Assembly (NCBI GenBank): GCA_950054195.1
Contig: CATLPG010000026.1
Coordinates: 1-40,714 of the forward strand
DNA length: 40,714 nt
Origin: an uncultured Saccharospirillaceae bacterium
GTDB lineage: Bacteria; Bacteroidota; Bacteroidia; Flavobacteriales_D; CAJJDF01
Reading direction: 5' to 3'
Shown here: one piece after another, positions 14,907 to 23,496 of the stretch
How positions within the stretch are numbered: position 1 is the first letter of the stretch
Layout of the letters: every line of letters begins with the position of its first letter
Program-made: the position numbers and the translations under genes
Notes under the pieces: model-generated
What the model was told of the DNA's origin: nothing
The model's input: only the letters and a program-made list of their open reading frames with translations
Database searches by the model: none

Positions 14907-16184
14907 CTACCTAAAATCAACTGAACCAGCTACAATAATACTTAAATCAGTTAAATACTTATTAGCAATTTCTCTTAATTTTTCGGGAGTTGCTGAATGA
15001 ATATCTTGAATAAATAAATCATAATGATTATCAGCTAAGCCATTAAAATGAATGGTTTTGTAACGTTCTAATAAGTCAAACGGACCATCTGTATTTTTTA
15101 ATAAAGAACCTAAAATATAATTTTTAACGATATTCAATTCCTTTTCGGGAATCAACTCTGTTTTAATTTTGTTAATTTCTGATTGTATTTCTTTAATGGC
15201 ATCTTTAGTAACATCGCTACCAACTTCTGTTGAAATAATAAAATTCCCAATTTCTTTTTTAGATGAAATTCCAGAACCAATACCGTAGGTGTAACCTTTG
15301 TCTTCTCGGATATTCATCATTAAGCGAGAACCAAAATATCCTCCCAACACGGTATTTAAAATTTGAAAATGATTGAAATCCTCATGATCAATTTTAATTG
15401 TTGGTTTTCCAAAACGAATCGCAGATTGAATAGCACCTTTCTTTTCTTTGAAAACGTTTACTTGCTTGTAATCAGGCAAAGTAAAATTAAAAGTTACTTC
15501 ATCATTTTTATCAATTGGTAGTTGTCCAATTTGACCTTCAATAAACTGTTTTAATACTGGAGATACGTTACCAGCAATAAATACAGTCGCTTCACTTAGT
15601 GTATAATGTTTTTGGTAGAAAGCTAGTAAATCTTCTCTTGTAACTTGATCATAATCTTCTTCTGTGGCAACTTTTCCATATTCACTACCATTAAATATGG
15701 TTTTTACATATGCCTGACTAGATAATGTAGCTACTTTTTCTTGTCCTAAGAGATAGTTTTGTTTGCTTCTATTCAAGTATTTATCAATTTCATTTTGAGG
15801 AAAAGAAGCACTAGTAATTATATTCAGAACAATAGGAAGCACATTATCTATGTGCTTATTTAAGCAATACAAACTTACTGTAGCATAATCGTTGTTAAGC
15901 TCTGTTTCTAGGAAAGCACCATAAAAATCAATTGCATCAGCTATTTCCTTAGAGGAGTATTTATCTGTTCCTTCATTTAATACATTTTTGACGGTAGAAG
16001 CCACAAGTGCCTTCGTTTGGTATTTTGTTCCAGCTGGAAAAACTACATCTAGCTTAATAACATCTTCAGATCCTAAATGGTAACTGTAAACGGGAATACC
16101 GTTTTCTAATTTCCAATGATCGGGAAGTATAAAATTTATATTATCAATAGGTTGTGCCTTGGGAGCTATGGTTCGATCTAACAT
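14907..16184 (-). CDS. M16 peptidase family, non-catalytic partner subunit
   Basis: A 425-residue protein with the M16 (pitrilysin) fold: N-terminal half with LENGIPVYSYHLGSEDVIKLDVVF, C-terminal half with MMNIREDKGYTYGIGSGISS. The zinc motif HxxEH is absent; the corresponding region reads VLNEGTDKYSSKE. The Arg and Tyr of the RxxKGYxYG segment, which bind substrate in the partner subunit of two-chain M16 enzymes, are kept. It therefore very probably pairs with the catalytic subunit encoded immediately upstream (3 bp between genes). No signal peptide is evident, so a cytoplasmic or periplasmic-facing site cannot be settled from sequence. Confidence 0.9.
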   Translation of the reverse strand: MLDRTIAPKAQPIDNINFILPDHWKLENGIPVYSYHLGSEDVIKLDVVFPAGTKYQTKALVASTVKNVLNEGTDKYSSKEIADAIDFYGAFLETELNNDYATVSLYCLNKHIDNVLPIVLNIITSASFPQNEIDKYLNRSKQNYLLGQEKVATLSSQAYVKTIFNGSEYGKVATEEDYDQVTREDLLAFYQKHYTLSEATVFIAGNVSPVLKQFIEGQIGQLPIDKNDEVTFNFTLPDYKQVNVFKEKKGAIQSAIRFGKPTIKIDHEDFNHFQILNTVLGGYFGSRLMMNIREDKGYTYGIGSGISSKKEIGNFIISTEVGSDVTKDAIKEIQSEINKIKTELIPEKELNIVKNYILGSLLKNTDGPFDLLERYKTIHFNGLADNHYDLFIQDIHSATPEKLREIANKYLTDLSIIVAGSVDFR

Positions 16185-16187
16185 GAT

Positions 16188-17423
16188 TTAATTTTTTGCT
16201 TTGTAATACAGTGTGCTACAATTTGAAGGTACGATTGTTTCTTTCATTACTCGCTGAATGTCATCAATAGAAACCTGGTTATATTTCTCTGCTTCTTCAT
16301 TTGCCCAATTGGCATCACCAAGAAGTTCAAAGTAAGCTAGTTTCATAGCTTTATTTAATACGTTCATATGTGTAAAAGCATTTGTACTTTCTACTTTGTT
16401 CTTTACTTTGGTAAGCTCTTGGTTAGAAACAGGATATTTTTGTACCTCTTTAATGCAATCAAGAATAGCAAGGTTGGCAACATTAATGTCAACACCATTT
16501 TTTACTTTACCAGAAATCACGAATAAACCTTCGTCAGAACTTCCCATTTGGTAGGCACTAATATCGGTAAATAGTTCTTTCTCCTTTACGAGTGTTTGGT
16601 ATAATCGGGAAGAGTTTCCTCTACTTAATACATCTGTAGCTAAGTCAAAGGCATAATAATCTGGGTGCATTCGATCACACATGTGCCAAGCTTTATAGAT
16701 CGCTGATTGAGGCACATCCCGTTCAACCTCTAAAAACCGAGCTTCTGTTTGTTTAGGCTCTTTTGGGAGATTTCGAGTATAGTCACCTTGATTTTTAATA
16801 CCACCAAACCAATAATTTGTTTTTTCCAACATTTCTTCGGGATCAACATCTCCAGCAATACATAAAACAGCATTATTCGGATTGTAGTGGGCTTTAAAGA
16901 AGGCTTTAACGTCTTCCATTTTAGCATCTTCGATATGTTTAATCTCTTTTCCGATAGTTGCCCACTTATACGGATGTTCTTTGTAGGCTAACGGACGAAG
17001 AAGTAACCATAAATCTCCGTAAGGTTGGTTTAAATAGCGTTGTTTAAACTCTTCGATTACCACATTGCGTTGTACTTCTAAACTTTTTGGTGTGAATGCT
17101 AAGTCCAACATACGGTCACTTTCTAGCCAAAAAGCAGTATCAATATTTTGCTTTGGTAGCGTGATGTAATAATTGGTGATGTCGTTACTTGTAAACGCAT
17201 TGTTTTGTCCACCAACAGCTTGGAGCGGTTTATCGAACTCTGCGATATTTTTTGAACCGCCAAACATTAAGTGTTCGAAAAGGTGAGCAAAACCAGTTAA
17301 TTTTTCGTCTTCGTCTCTAGCACCAACATCATAAAGCACATTAAAAGCGACTATTGGTGTGGATTTGTCTTGATGAACGATAAGTCGCAAACCGTTATCA
17401 AGGGTATATTTTGTGAATTTCAT
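16188..17423 (-). CDS. M16 zinc metallopeptidase, catalytic subunit
   Basis: A 411-residue pitrilysin-family protease. The inverted zinc motif HLFEH is at residues 47-51, with Glu50 as the general base. The third ligand is expected in NVVIEEFKQRY (Glu124/125). The N-terminal sequence (TLDNGLRLIVHQDKSTPIV, YDVGARDEDEKLTGFAHL) is typical of the mitochondrial-processing-peptidase-like group. With its inactive partner it should form a chamber that degrades short peptides. A hairpin followed by a run of T residues lies within 20 bp of the start codon, so leader-mediated control or an upstream terminator is possible. Confidence 0.92.
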   Translation of the reverse strand: MKFTKYTLDNGLRLIVHQDKSTPIVAFNVLYDVGARDEDEKLTGFAHLFEHLMFGGSKNIAEFDKPLQAVGGQNNAFTSNDITNYYITLPKQNIDTAFWLESDRMLDLAFTPKSLEVQRNVVIEEFKQRYLNQPYGDLWLLLRPLAYKEHPYKWATIGKEIKHIEDAKMEDVKAFFKAHYNPNNAVLCIAGDVDPEEMLEKTNYWFGGIKNQGDYTRNLPKEPKQTEARFLEVERDVPQSAIYKAWHMCDRMHPDYYAFDLATDVLSRGNSSRLYQTLVKEKELFTDISAYQMGSSDEGLFVISGKVKNGVDINVANLAILDCIKEVQKYPVSNQELTKVKNKVESTNAFTHMNVLNKAMKLAYFELLGDANWANEEAEKYNQVSIDDIQRVMKETIVPSNCSTLYYKAKN

Positions 17424-17431
17424 AGTAATGA

Positions 17432-17469
17432 TTAAAAAAATAAAAGCCTATACATTTTGTATAAGCTTT
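17432..17469 (-). terminator. hairpin plus T-run directly before the M16 operon
   Basis: On the minus strand, arms at 17469-17458 and 17454-17443 (AAAGC and TATACA segments) pair over 11 of 12 positions with a three-base loop. It is followed by TATTTTTTTT and, after 19 nt in total, the M16 ATG. It is formally an intrinsic terminator for the 17540-17941 gene, but it leaves no room for a promoter before the M16 genes. Confidence 0.6.
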
Positions 17470-17479
17470 AATAATATAA

Positions 17480-17511
17480 AAGTAATGAATTAACTAAAAA
17501 AGGCATTACTT
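17480..17511. repeat. inverted repeat AAGTAATG/CATTACTT
   Basis: Perfect 8-bp arms (17480-17487 and 17504-17511) with a 16-base loop, just upstream (minus strand) of the terminator-like hairpin. The two structures could be alternatives in one leader. Confidence 0.45.
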
Positions 17512-17539
17512 GAAATAAAAAAGTATCAGCTAATTACTT

Positions 17540-17941
17540 TCAGTTTGTAGTTGAAAGCACAGCAAAAATTAGAATTATACTAGTTATTACCATATATAAA
17601 CTATAAAAAATAAATGACCAAAATTTTGATAAATTAAGAAAAGATGTCTTTTTATTAAACCAATAAGAAACACCACCGATAAGTAGTAGCATCACTATGA
17701 TTAAAAAAAGCATAATTGTATTTTCTGCCTCAGGATAACTGCTTTTATAATGATATGACAAATAAAAATATGTAATACCTACAGCTAAGATTGAACTAAC
17801 TATAAAAGTAATCGTAGCGTATAAAAATGATGATAAAAATTCAAATTTCCCCTTGTAAAATGGAGATTTGACTTCTAAGTATATTGCTAAACTAAAAATT
17901 AGCAATATTAAAATAATTATGTAGCTTGTAGTTGTAGCCAT
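17540..17941 (-). CDS. small four-TM membrane protein, unknown
   Basis: A 133-residue protein made almost wholly of four hydrophobic helices (about 5-21, 36-58, 77-95, 112-131), with short charged loops such as EVKSPFYKGKF and WFNKKTSFLNLSK. I do not recognise a family. It follows the lipoprotein-like gene at 18001-18852 by about 60 bp on the same strand, and both are multi-TM, so they may be functionally linked. A terminator-like hairpin lies downstream. Confidence 0.65.
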   Translation of the reverse strand: MATTTSYIIILILLIFSLAIYLEVKSPFYKGKFEFLSSFLYATITFIVSSILAVGITYFYLSYHYKSSYPEAENTIMLFLIIVMLLLIGGVSYWFNKKTSFLNLSKFWSFIFYSLYMVITSIILIFAVLSTTN

Positions 17942-18000
17942 ATTTTTTTATTAGGATTAAATTACTTTTTTTATATTCTATAAGATCATAAGATATTTTG

Positions 18001-18852
18001 TCATCTAAAAAAGTAGCTCATGAGCCCCATAACACCCAAGATGATTAAATATAGTACATAAATCAACGTTGAAACTAAAAATGAAAGATTACCAAAAGGG
18101 GCAATTAAAGCAAAAAATATGCTAATTAGAATAGTTTCCCCTAAAAGGATGCCCCCAGTAATAATGGCAAAAATAATCTCTTGGGTTGTTATTGATGTTT
18201 GATGTTGTTCAAGGTCAAATGAGGTAGCATAAAGTAGAAATATAAGCGTGAAAAAGCCATTTAGAAAAGTTAAAGCAATTGATAAAAGTAGATATATGGT
18301 TACCGAAATAGGTGTAAGAATACCTAAGAAGATAGGAGCACTTAAACTTAAATAAATAGTTAATGCTAATATCAATAAAATTGTAAAAGCAAGTGGGGCA
18401 TCATCGTCTTCAATAGTAGACATTTTTTTATACGATGAACCTCTGTAGATTTTTGAAGTTTTGTCTCTTGGTTTTTGAGAGAAAATACTACTTGATATTG
18501 ATGTATCAATGTTTCTTTTAACCGTGTGGTAATTTATTTGATTTTTAGGGCTATCAATTGTTTTATTACTCTTTAGAGGAGAGAGTTCCTTATGATTAAT
18601 AATTGTGTCTTCCAACTTTTTCGACTCATTAACTACCTGTTTATAAGAGGTGTTTTTTATATCATTAGTTAATTCAATTTTTTCATCATAATAAGTTTTA
18701 TTAGCTAAGCTTTTAGCCTTGGTATTTTTAATAAAACTATTCCACTGCACATGATACCCTTTACGATGTAATCGCTTTTCCATTGTACATGAAAAGAGCG
18801 TTACTGCAAGTAGTGATAATAAGGTTAGTTTTTTTAAACTATGAGTAGACAT
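18001..18852 (-). CDS. predicted lipoprotein with C-terminal membrane helices
   Basis: A 283-residue protein with two parts. The N-terminus has a lipoprotein signal (LLSLLAVTLFSC, Cys at about 22), directly followed by TMEKRLHRKGYHVQWN, a motif I recognise as recurrent after the lipobox in Bacteroidota proteins of unknown role. A polar, Lys/Ser/Asn-rich region (about 40-150) follows. The last 130 residues contain four hydrophobic helices, resembling membrane tails seen in such proteins. If both the lipid anchor and the helices are used, the polar region would sit outside the cytoplasmic membrane. Function unknown. Nothing recognisable lies in the 190 bp upstream (18853-19042). Confidence 0.65.
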   Translation of the reverse strand: MSTHSLKKLTLLSLLAVTLFSCTMEKRLHRKGYHVQWNSFIKNTKAKSLANKTYYDEKIELTNDIKNTSYKQVVNESKKLEDTIINHKELSPLKSNKTIDSPKNQINYHTVKRNIDTSISSSIFSQKPRDKTSKIYRGSSYKKMSTIEDDDAPLAFTILLILALTIYLSLSAPIFLGILTPISVTIYLLLSIALTFLNGFFTLIFLLYATSFDLEQHQTSITTQEIIFAIITGGILLGETILISIFFALIAPFGNLSFLVSTLIYVLYLIILGVMGLMSYFFR

Positions 18853-19042
18853 TTTATTCTTAATTTTTTGTTAATGCAAATGGATATTACAATCCCTATG
18901 CCAAAAAATTAAAATAAAAGTAAAATATCGATAACTGATTGTTTTTTAAGTCGTTGATAAGTGATGTTTTCACGGTCTAGGCGTTAAAAACTGGTCAGAT
19001 CCAAGCGTGGAACAACTAAATAGATTAATCTCGATTATAGAG

Positions 19043-20125
19043 TTAATTTTTATAAAAAGGAGGTCTAACTACCTTAGCTTTTAGCTGCTTTTTACGAATC
19101 TGAACGAATATTTCGGTTTCAGGTTTAGCGAAATCAGTAGATACATATCCTAAACCAATTCCTTTATCTAAAGATGGTGCCATTGTACCAGAGGTAGTTT
19201 CACCAATCACGTTTCCTTCTTGGTCAACGAGTTCGTAACCCTTTCTAGGTATACCTCTTTCAATCATTTCGAAACCCACCAATTTTCTAGAAACACCTTC
19301 TTCTTTCTGCTTAGCAAGTTCTTCTGAATTTACGAAGTCTTTTGAAAATTTAGTAATCCATCCTAATCCAGCTTCTAGTGGAGAAGTAGTATCGTCAATA
19401 TCGTTGCCATATAAGCAGTAGCCCATTTCTAGTCTAAGCGTATCCCTAGCAGCTAAACCAATTGGTTTGATTCCAAAATCAGCACCAGCTTCTAATACTT
19501 TATCCCAAATTTGCTTTGCTTCACTATTTTTACAATAAATTTCAAATCCGCCAGAGCCTGTATATCCAGTAGCTGATATAATTACGTGATCAATTCCAGC
19601 AAACGGACCAACTTCAAAATTGTAAAATTTTATACCAGCTAAGTCAACAGAAGTTAAACTTTGCATAGCCTCAACAGCTTTAGGACCTTGAATAGCTAAT
19701 AAGGAATAATCATTAGATAAATCACGCATAGTTGCTCCCATGGTATTATACTTCTCAATCCAATTCCAGTCTTTTTCAATATTAGAAGCATTAACTACTA
19801 ATAAATAAGTCTCTTCTTTAACTTGGTAAACAATTAAATCATCAACAATACCACCTTTGTCGTTTGGCATACAGCTGTATTGTGCTTTTCCAACTGTTAG
19901 TTTAGAAGCGTCATTAGAAGTAACCTTTTGAACCAATTCAAGTGCTTGAGGTCCTTCAATTAAAAACTCTCCCATATGAGATACGTCAAAAACACCTACA
20001 GCTTTTCTTACGGTTTCATGCTCAATAGATAATCCCTCATATTGTAGAGGCATATAATATCCTGCAAATTCAACCATTTTTGCACCTAAATCAATGTGTG
20101 TAGAGGTTAAAGCTGTTTTTTTCAT
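19043..20125 (-). CDS. gcvT: aminomethyltransferase, glycine cleavage system T protein
   Basis: A 360-residue enzyme of the glycine cleavage system. It transfers the aminomethyl group from lipoylated H protein to tetrahydrofolate, releasing ammonia. Typical segments are [49 protein letters not shown], the folate-binding [11 protein letters not shown], and the C-terminal beta barrel with [12 protein letters not shown] start at the ATG at 20125, since the upstream frame is open to a TTG at 20161 but family proteins begin at MKKTALT. No gcvP or gcvH is nearby, the usual scattered arrangement in this phylum. A perfect -7 box lies 34 bp upstream. Confidence 0.94.
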   Translation of the reverse strand: MKKTALTSTHIDLGAKMVEFAGYYMPLQYEGLSIEHETVRKAVGVFDVSHMGEFLIEGPQALELVQKVTSNDASKLTVGKAQYSCMPNDKGGIVDDLIVYQVKEETYLLVVNASNIEKDWNWIEKYNTMGATMRDLSNDYSLLAIQGPKAVEAMQSLTSVDLAGIKFYNFEVGPFAGIDHVIISATGYTGSGGFEIYCKNSEAKQIWDKVLEAGADFGIKPIGLAARDTLRLEMGYCLYGNDIDDTTSPLEAGLGWITKFSKDFVNSEELAKQKEEGVSRKLVGFEMIERGIPRKGYELVDQEGNVIGETTSGTMAPSLDKGIGLGYVSTDFAKPETEIFVQIRKKQLKAKVVRPPFYKN

Positions 20126-20158
20126 AGTATTTGATATGGTTATATATTTAATGTGGTT

Positions 20159-20166
20159 CAAAAGTA
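20159..20166 (-). promoter_or_regulatory. -7 element for gcvT
   Basis: TACTTTTG on the minus strand (20166-20159) matches TAnnTTTG and sits 34 bp before the gcvT ATG. It is next to the 3' end of the upstream phosphatase gene. No TTG at the standard distance is visible. Confidence 0.4.
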
Positions 20167-20167
20167 A

Positions 20168-21427
20168 TCATTTCCTTTGATTGATGGTATAGTCCCAGAT
20201 TTTTCTTCCATCAACATCGTGAAGAGAAAGTATACACTCACGTTTACCTGTTTCCCCTTTGATTTGCACTTTAGCATAGTTGTGCTTATGGTAGTAGGTG
20301 TTAGGTACGTTGTTAGTATTCACTTCTCTTTTTCTCAGATACTGTTTAAATGCAGTAAGCGGAGAGGTCGTTAAATCATGAATAATAACTGAGTCTTCTT
20401 CATATTTGCTAAGTTCAGCAAAATGTCGGTCACCACTTAAAAACACAGTATTCTGAATTTCATTTTCAACAATAAAATCTAATAATTCTTGCCTTTCGTT
20501 GCCATTATTGTTTTTCCATGACTCGTGGATGCTACCATTATTTAAAAACTGTGTGCCAGTACATACAAATTTAAATGAACCTGTAGAGCTTGAAAGCTTT
20601 TGTTTCAACCAATTCATTTGATTGGTACCAATAACATGGGTGTCATCATAAAAGTAGCGTACATCCAACATGATGATATGTATATCTTGATAATAAAAAT
20701 CAAAATAAAGACCCTCGTCTTCATTAAAGGCATTTGGCCAGCTGTTCTCAAAAATAAGTTCCGATTGCTCTTTTCTTTTATACGAGTTGCCAGCATTATT
20801 AGGTCCAAAATCGTGATCGTCCCAGGTAGCATATTGTACAACGTTTTCTAAGAATGCTTTTAGTTCTTTTGTTTGCCTTACTTTAAGCATTTTCTTAACC
20901 ATTCGTTTGATCGATTTATATTCGTGTAAATAATAAATATTATCTCCCAACCAAAGCATAAATTCTGGGTTTTCATTAAGCATTGAAGTAAATACTTTTC
21001 TGTTCTTCTTTTTTGTGTCAAAAATCCGATCAATATTCGTACTAATAAAAGCACATGAACCAGTAACAAATGAGAAGGAACTTGTGTCTTGAGACAAAGT
21101 TTTGAATTGAAAAGTAGAGTCTGATTGTTGTCCGTTTTTAAATAAATTGATGGTTAACGTATATGATTTATTTGGACTTAATCCATTAACAACAAAGTTT
21201 TGAGTCGGACGATAGAATAAAAACTCATTAAAAGAACTTTTTTGATAAAAACCATCTTTATTAGTTACCTCAATATTTCCAGAGTCAATATCAGAAAAAT
21301 AACACCAAAATTTCACAGAATTAGTTGTTAGGTCTCCAAAAATAGGGCCAGCTTTTACCTCCTGACTAACTGATTTAAAGCTAAATGACATCAGTATTAA
21401 TAGTAAACTAAGGCTAATTATTTTCAT
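20168..21427 (-). CDS. PhoD-like alkaline phosphatase / phosphodiesterase
   Basis: A 419-residue secreted enzyme. The signal peptide is about 1-21 (LMSFSFKSVSQ). An N-terminal fibronectin-like domain follows (GPIFGDLTTNSVKFWCY), then the metallophosphatase domain with TGSCAF, FMLWLGDNIYYLHE, the Asp-rich ATWDDHDFGPNNAG, the segment MLDVRYFYDD, and LSGDRHFAEL near the C-terminus. These match the PhoD metal-binding motifs (two metals, Fe/Ca in known enzymes). PhoD family members hydrolyse phosphodiesters or phosphomonoesters, often for phosphate scavenging; the substrate here is not set by sequence. No T9SS tail is present. It is followed by gcvT on the same strand. Confidence 0.88.
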   Translation of the reverse strand: MKIISLSLLLILMSFSFKSVSQEVKAGPIFGDLTTNSVKFWCYFSDIDSGNIEVTNKDGFYQKSSFNEFLFYRPTQNFVVNGLSPNKSYTLTINLFKNGQQSDSTFQFKTLSQDTSSFSFVTGSCAFISTNIDRIFDTKKKNRKVFTSMLNENPEFMLWLGDNIYYLHEYKSIKRMVKKMLKVRQTKELKAFLENVVQYATWDDHDFGPNNAGNSYKRKEQSELIFENSWPNAFNEDEGLYFDFYYQDIHIIMLDVRYFYDDTHVIGTNQMNWLKQKLSSSTGSFKFVCTGTQFLNNGSIHESWKNNNGNERQELLDFIVENEIQNTVFLSGDRHFAELSKYEEDSVIIHDLTTSPLTAFKQYLRKREVNTNNVPNTYYHKHNYAKVQIKGETGKRECILSLHDVDGRKIWDYTINQRK

Positions 21428-21535
21428 AGAGAATGAATTGTAAGTCTTTTTCTAGACTGGATTATTGGGCTACAAATTAAATGAAAAGTAAGGACAAAAG
21501 CGTAAATCTGTTTGTTCTATTTAGATTAAAATAAA

Positions 21536-22825
21536 GTGTCACCAATAAATTTTATTGATGAGAAGGAATTAAATAACTTAGTAAAGTATATGCACAACCA
21601 ATACTTATCAAAATATGGTTTTAAACCACCTCAAGTAAATAAAGAGGTGTCTAAATCATTACATTTTATCGTTGTAATCCCATGTTTTAATGAACCTGAT
21701 ATCATTTCAACACTTGATAGCTTAAAAGGTTGTGTGAAGCCAAACCGAGAGGTAGAGGTAATTATTGTAGTAAATCAATCTGAAAATGTACCCAAATCAA
21801 TTGATGAACGTAACAAACAAACGGTAAAGGATATTCATGAATGGCAGGAAAACAACACTTTTTGGTTTTCAATCCATTTACTTTACGAAGATAGCCTGCC
21901 TAAAAAGCATGCAGGTGTTGGTTTAGCACGTAAAATAGGTATGGATGAAGCTGTTTTTAGGTTTCATCAAATTGATAATGATCAAGGAATAATAGTTTGT
22001 TTAGATGCTGACTGTACTGTTGCCCCTAATTATTTTCAAGAAATAGAACAGCATTTTGAAGACCATCCAAAAACTCCTGGTTGTGCAATACACTACGAAC
22101 ATCCACTGCAAGGGAATGATTTTTCAACTGAAAACTATACGGGAATTATTAATTATGAATTGTTTTTGCGGTATTATAATTTGGGGTTAAGCTTTGCAGG
22201 TTTTCCATACGCTTATCATACGGTTGGTTCTAGTATGGCAGTAAGATCTTATGCTTATCAAAAGCAGGGAGGAATGAATAAGCGAAAAGCAGGGGAGGAC
22301 TTTTATTTTCTACATAAAATAATTAAACTAGGAGGATTTACTACACTAAATAAAACAGTTGTTTATCCATCTGCCCGAACTTCTGAACGGGTTCCTTTTG
22401 GAACAGGAAAAGCTATTAATGATTTTCTTCAACAATTAGATTATAATTATTACTCGACCTATGATTTCGAGATATTTAAAACCCTAAAACGTTTTGTTCA
22501 AGCATGTGAAGAGATATATGAAAATGAAACTTATGTTTTCGAAGATGAAAGTTTAAATCAATCCCTAACAGAAATTTCTTTCCAATCATCTATTAATGAA
22601 ATAAAAAGGAATACCGTTGGATTTGATAGCTTTAAAAAAAGATTTTTTCAGTATTTTGATGCCTTTAAAGTATTAAAATTTGTTCATTTCGCTCGTGACA
22701 ACTTTTACCCTAATCAAGAAATAAAAGACCAAGTTAATCTGTTATTGAGTGTGTATGGTATAAATACGATTAACGACAAAAAAGAACAATTAATAAAATT
22801 AAGGGAGCTGGAGAAGCATGATTAA
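21536..22825 (+). CDS. family 2 glycosyltransferase
   Basis: A 429-residue protein with a GT-A fold. The nucleotide-sugar-binding strand is LHFIVVIPCFNEPDIISTL (about 41-60). The metal-binding DxD-like motif is VCLDADCTV (about 157-165), and the acceptor/catalytic region is KRKAGEDFYFLHKI. There is no membrane helix, so it is probably cytoplasmic. The start is GTG at 21536; the next ATG (21590) would cut residues before the fold. It overlaps the SanA-like gene by 8 bp, so the pair is co-translated. Linkage suggests envelope polysaccharide or glycan work; substrates unknown. Confidence 0.82.
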   Translation: MSPINFIDEKELNNLVKYMHNQYLSKYGFKPPQVNKEVSKSLHFIVVIPCFNEPDIISTLDSLKGCVKPNREVEVIIVVNQSENVPKSIDERNKQTVKDIHEWQENNTFWFSIHLLYEDSLPKKHAGVGLARKIGMDEAVFRFHQIDNDQGIIVCLDADCTVAPNYFQEIEQHFEDHPKTPGCAIHYEHPLQGNDFSTENYTGIINYELFLRYYNLGLSFAGFPYAYHTVGSSMAVRSYAYQKQGGMNKRKAGEDFYFLHKIIKLGGFTTLNKTVVYPSARTSERVPFGTGKAINDFLQQLDYNYYSTYDFEIFKTLKRFVQACEEIYENETYVFEDESLNQSLTEISFQSSINEIKRNTVGFDSFKKRFFQYFDAFKVLKFVHFARDNFYPNQEIKDQVNLLLSVYGINTINDKKEQLIKLRELEKHD

Positions 22826-23459
22826 ATGGTTAAAAAAAATATTTTTTATTTCATTAGCATTAGGTATAATTTGCTTTTTAGGATCCTTGTGGGCAAATGT
22901 TCATGTAAAATCTCATGCTGAAAAAAAGATGTTTGATAAAACTAGCAAAATTCCTAAAAACAGAGTTGGTTTAGTGTTAGGAACATCAAAATATATGGTT
23001 GGTGGTGGTATAAATGGTTATTTCAAGCATCGAATGGATGCAGCTTATCAACTCTACAAAAATAAAAAAGTAGATCGTCTAATTGTTAGTGGTGATAATC
23101 ATAAAAAAGGCTACAATGAGCCACAACAAATGAAAGATTACTTGGTTGATTTAGGAGTGAAAGAAGATCATATATACCTTGATTATGCTGGTTTCAGAAC
23201 GTTTGATTCGATGATTCGGGCAAAGGAAATTTTTGGGCAAGACACACTTACAATTATCTCTCAAAAATTTCATAATGAACGAGCATTATTTATTTGTGAA
23301 AGTGTTGGTGTTGAAGCTGTTGCATATAACGCAAAAATGCCTTACTTTACTAAAAGAATGAGAATTCGAGAGTATTTAGCAAAGTGTAAAGCAGTTTTAG
23401 ACATCTATTTGTTAAGAACTAAGCCTAAGTTTTTAGGCGAAAAAATTGAAATTAGATGA
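22818..23459 (+). CDS. SanA/YdcF-type DUF218 membrane protein
   Basis: A 213-residue protein with one N-terminal membrane helix (about 6-26). A DUF218 domain follows: NRVGLVLGTSKYMVGGGING, RMDAAYQLYKNKKVDRLIVSG, the conserved DYAGFRTFDSMIRAKEIF and QKFHNERALFIC. This is the pattern of SanA, an envelope-permeability protein linked to vancomycin sensitivity in enterobacteria; the biochemical function is not settled. The domain should face the periplasm. The gene overlaps the glycosyltransferase (8 bp), and the next gene starts 37 bp downstream, so these three look like one envelope operon. Confidence 0.85.
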   Translation: MIKWLKKIFFISLALGIICFLGSLWANVHVKSHAEKKMFDKTSKIPKNRVGLVLGTSKYMVGGGINGYFKHRMDAAYQLYKNKKVDRLIVSGDNHKKGYNEPQQMKDYLVDLGVKEDHIYLDYAGFRTFDSMIRAKEIFGQDTLTIISQKFHNERALFICESVGVEAVAYNAKMPYFTKRMRIREYLAKCKAVLDIYLLRTKPKFLGEKIEIR

Positions 23460-23496
23460 TAAACTAGCTATTTTCATTTGTTGCAATAATTCCCAC

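Noticed and set aside
18853-19042. 190-bp gap between the lipoprotein gene and gcvT as a possible small RNA
   Set aside because: No clear promoter, hairpin with T-run or conserved-looking structure could be seen by eye.
20125-20161. Longer gcvT from TTG at 20161
   Set aside because: The extra 12 residues are not in the family, and a -7 box lies over this codon.
23446-23496. Longer start for the T9SS protein at 23446
   Set aside because: It overlaps the end of the SanA-like gene and puts 17 residues before a clean signal peptide at 23497.
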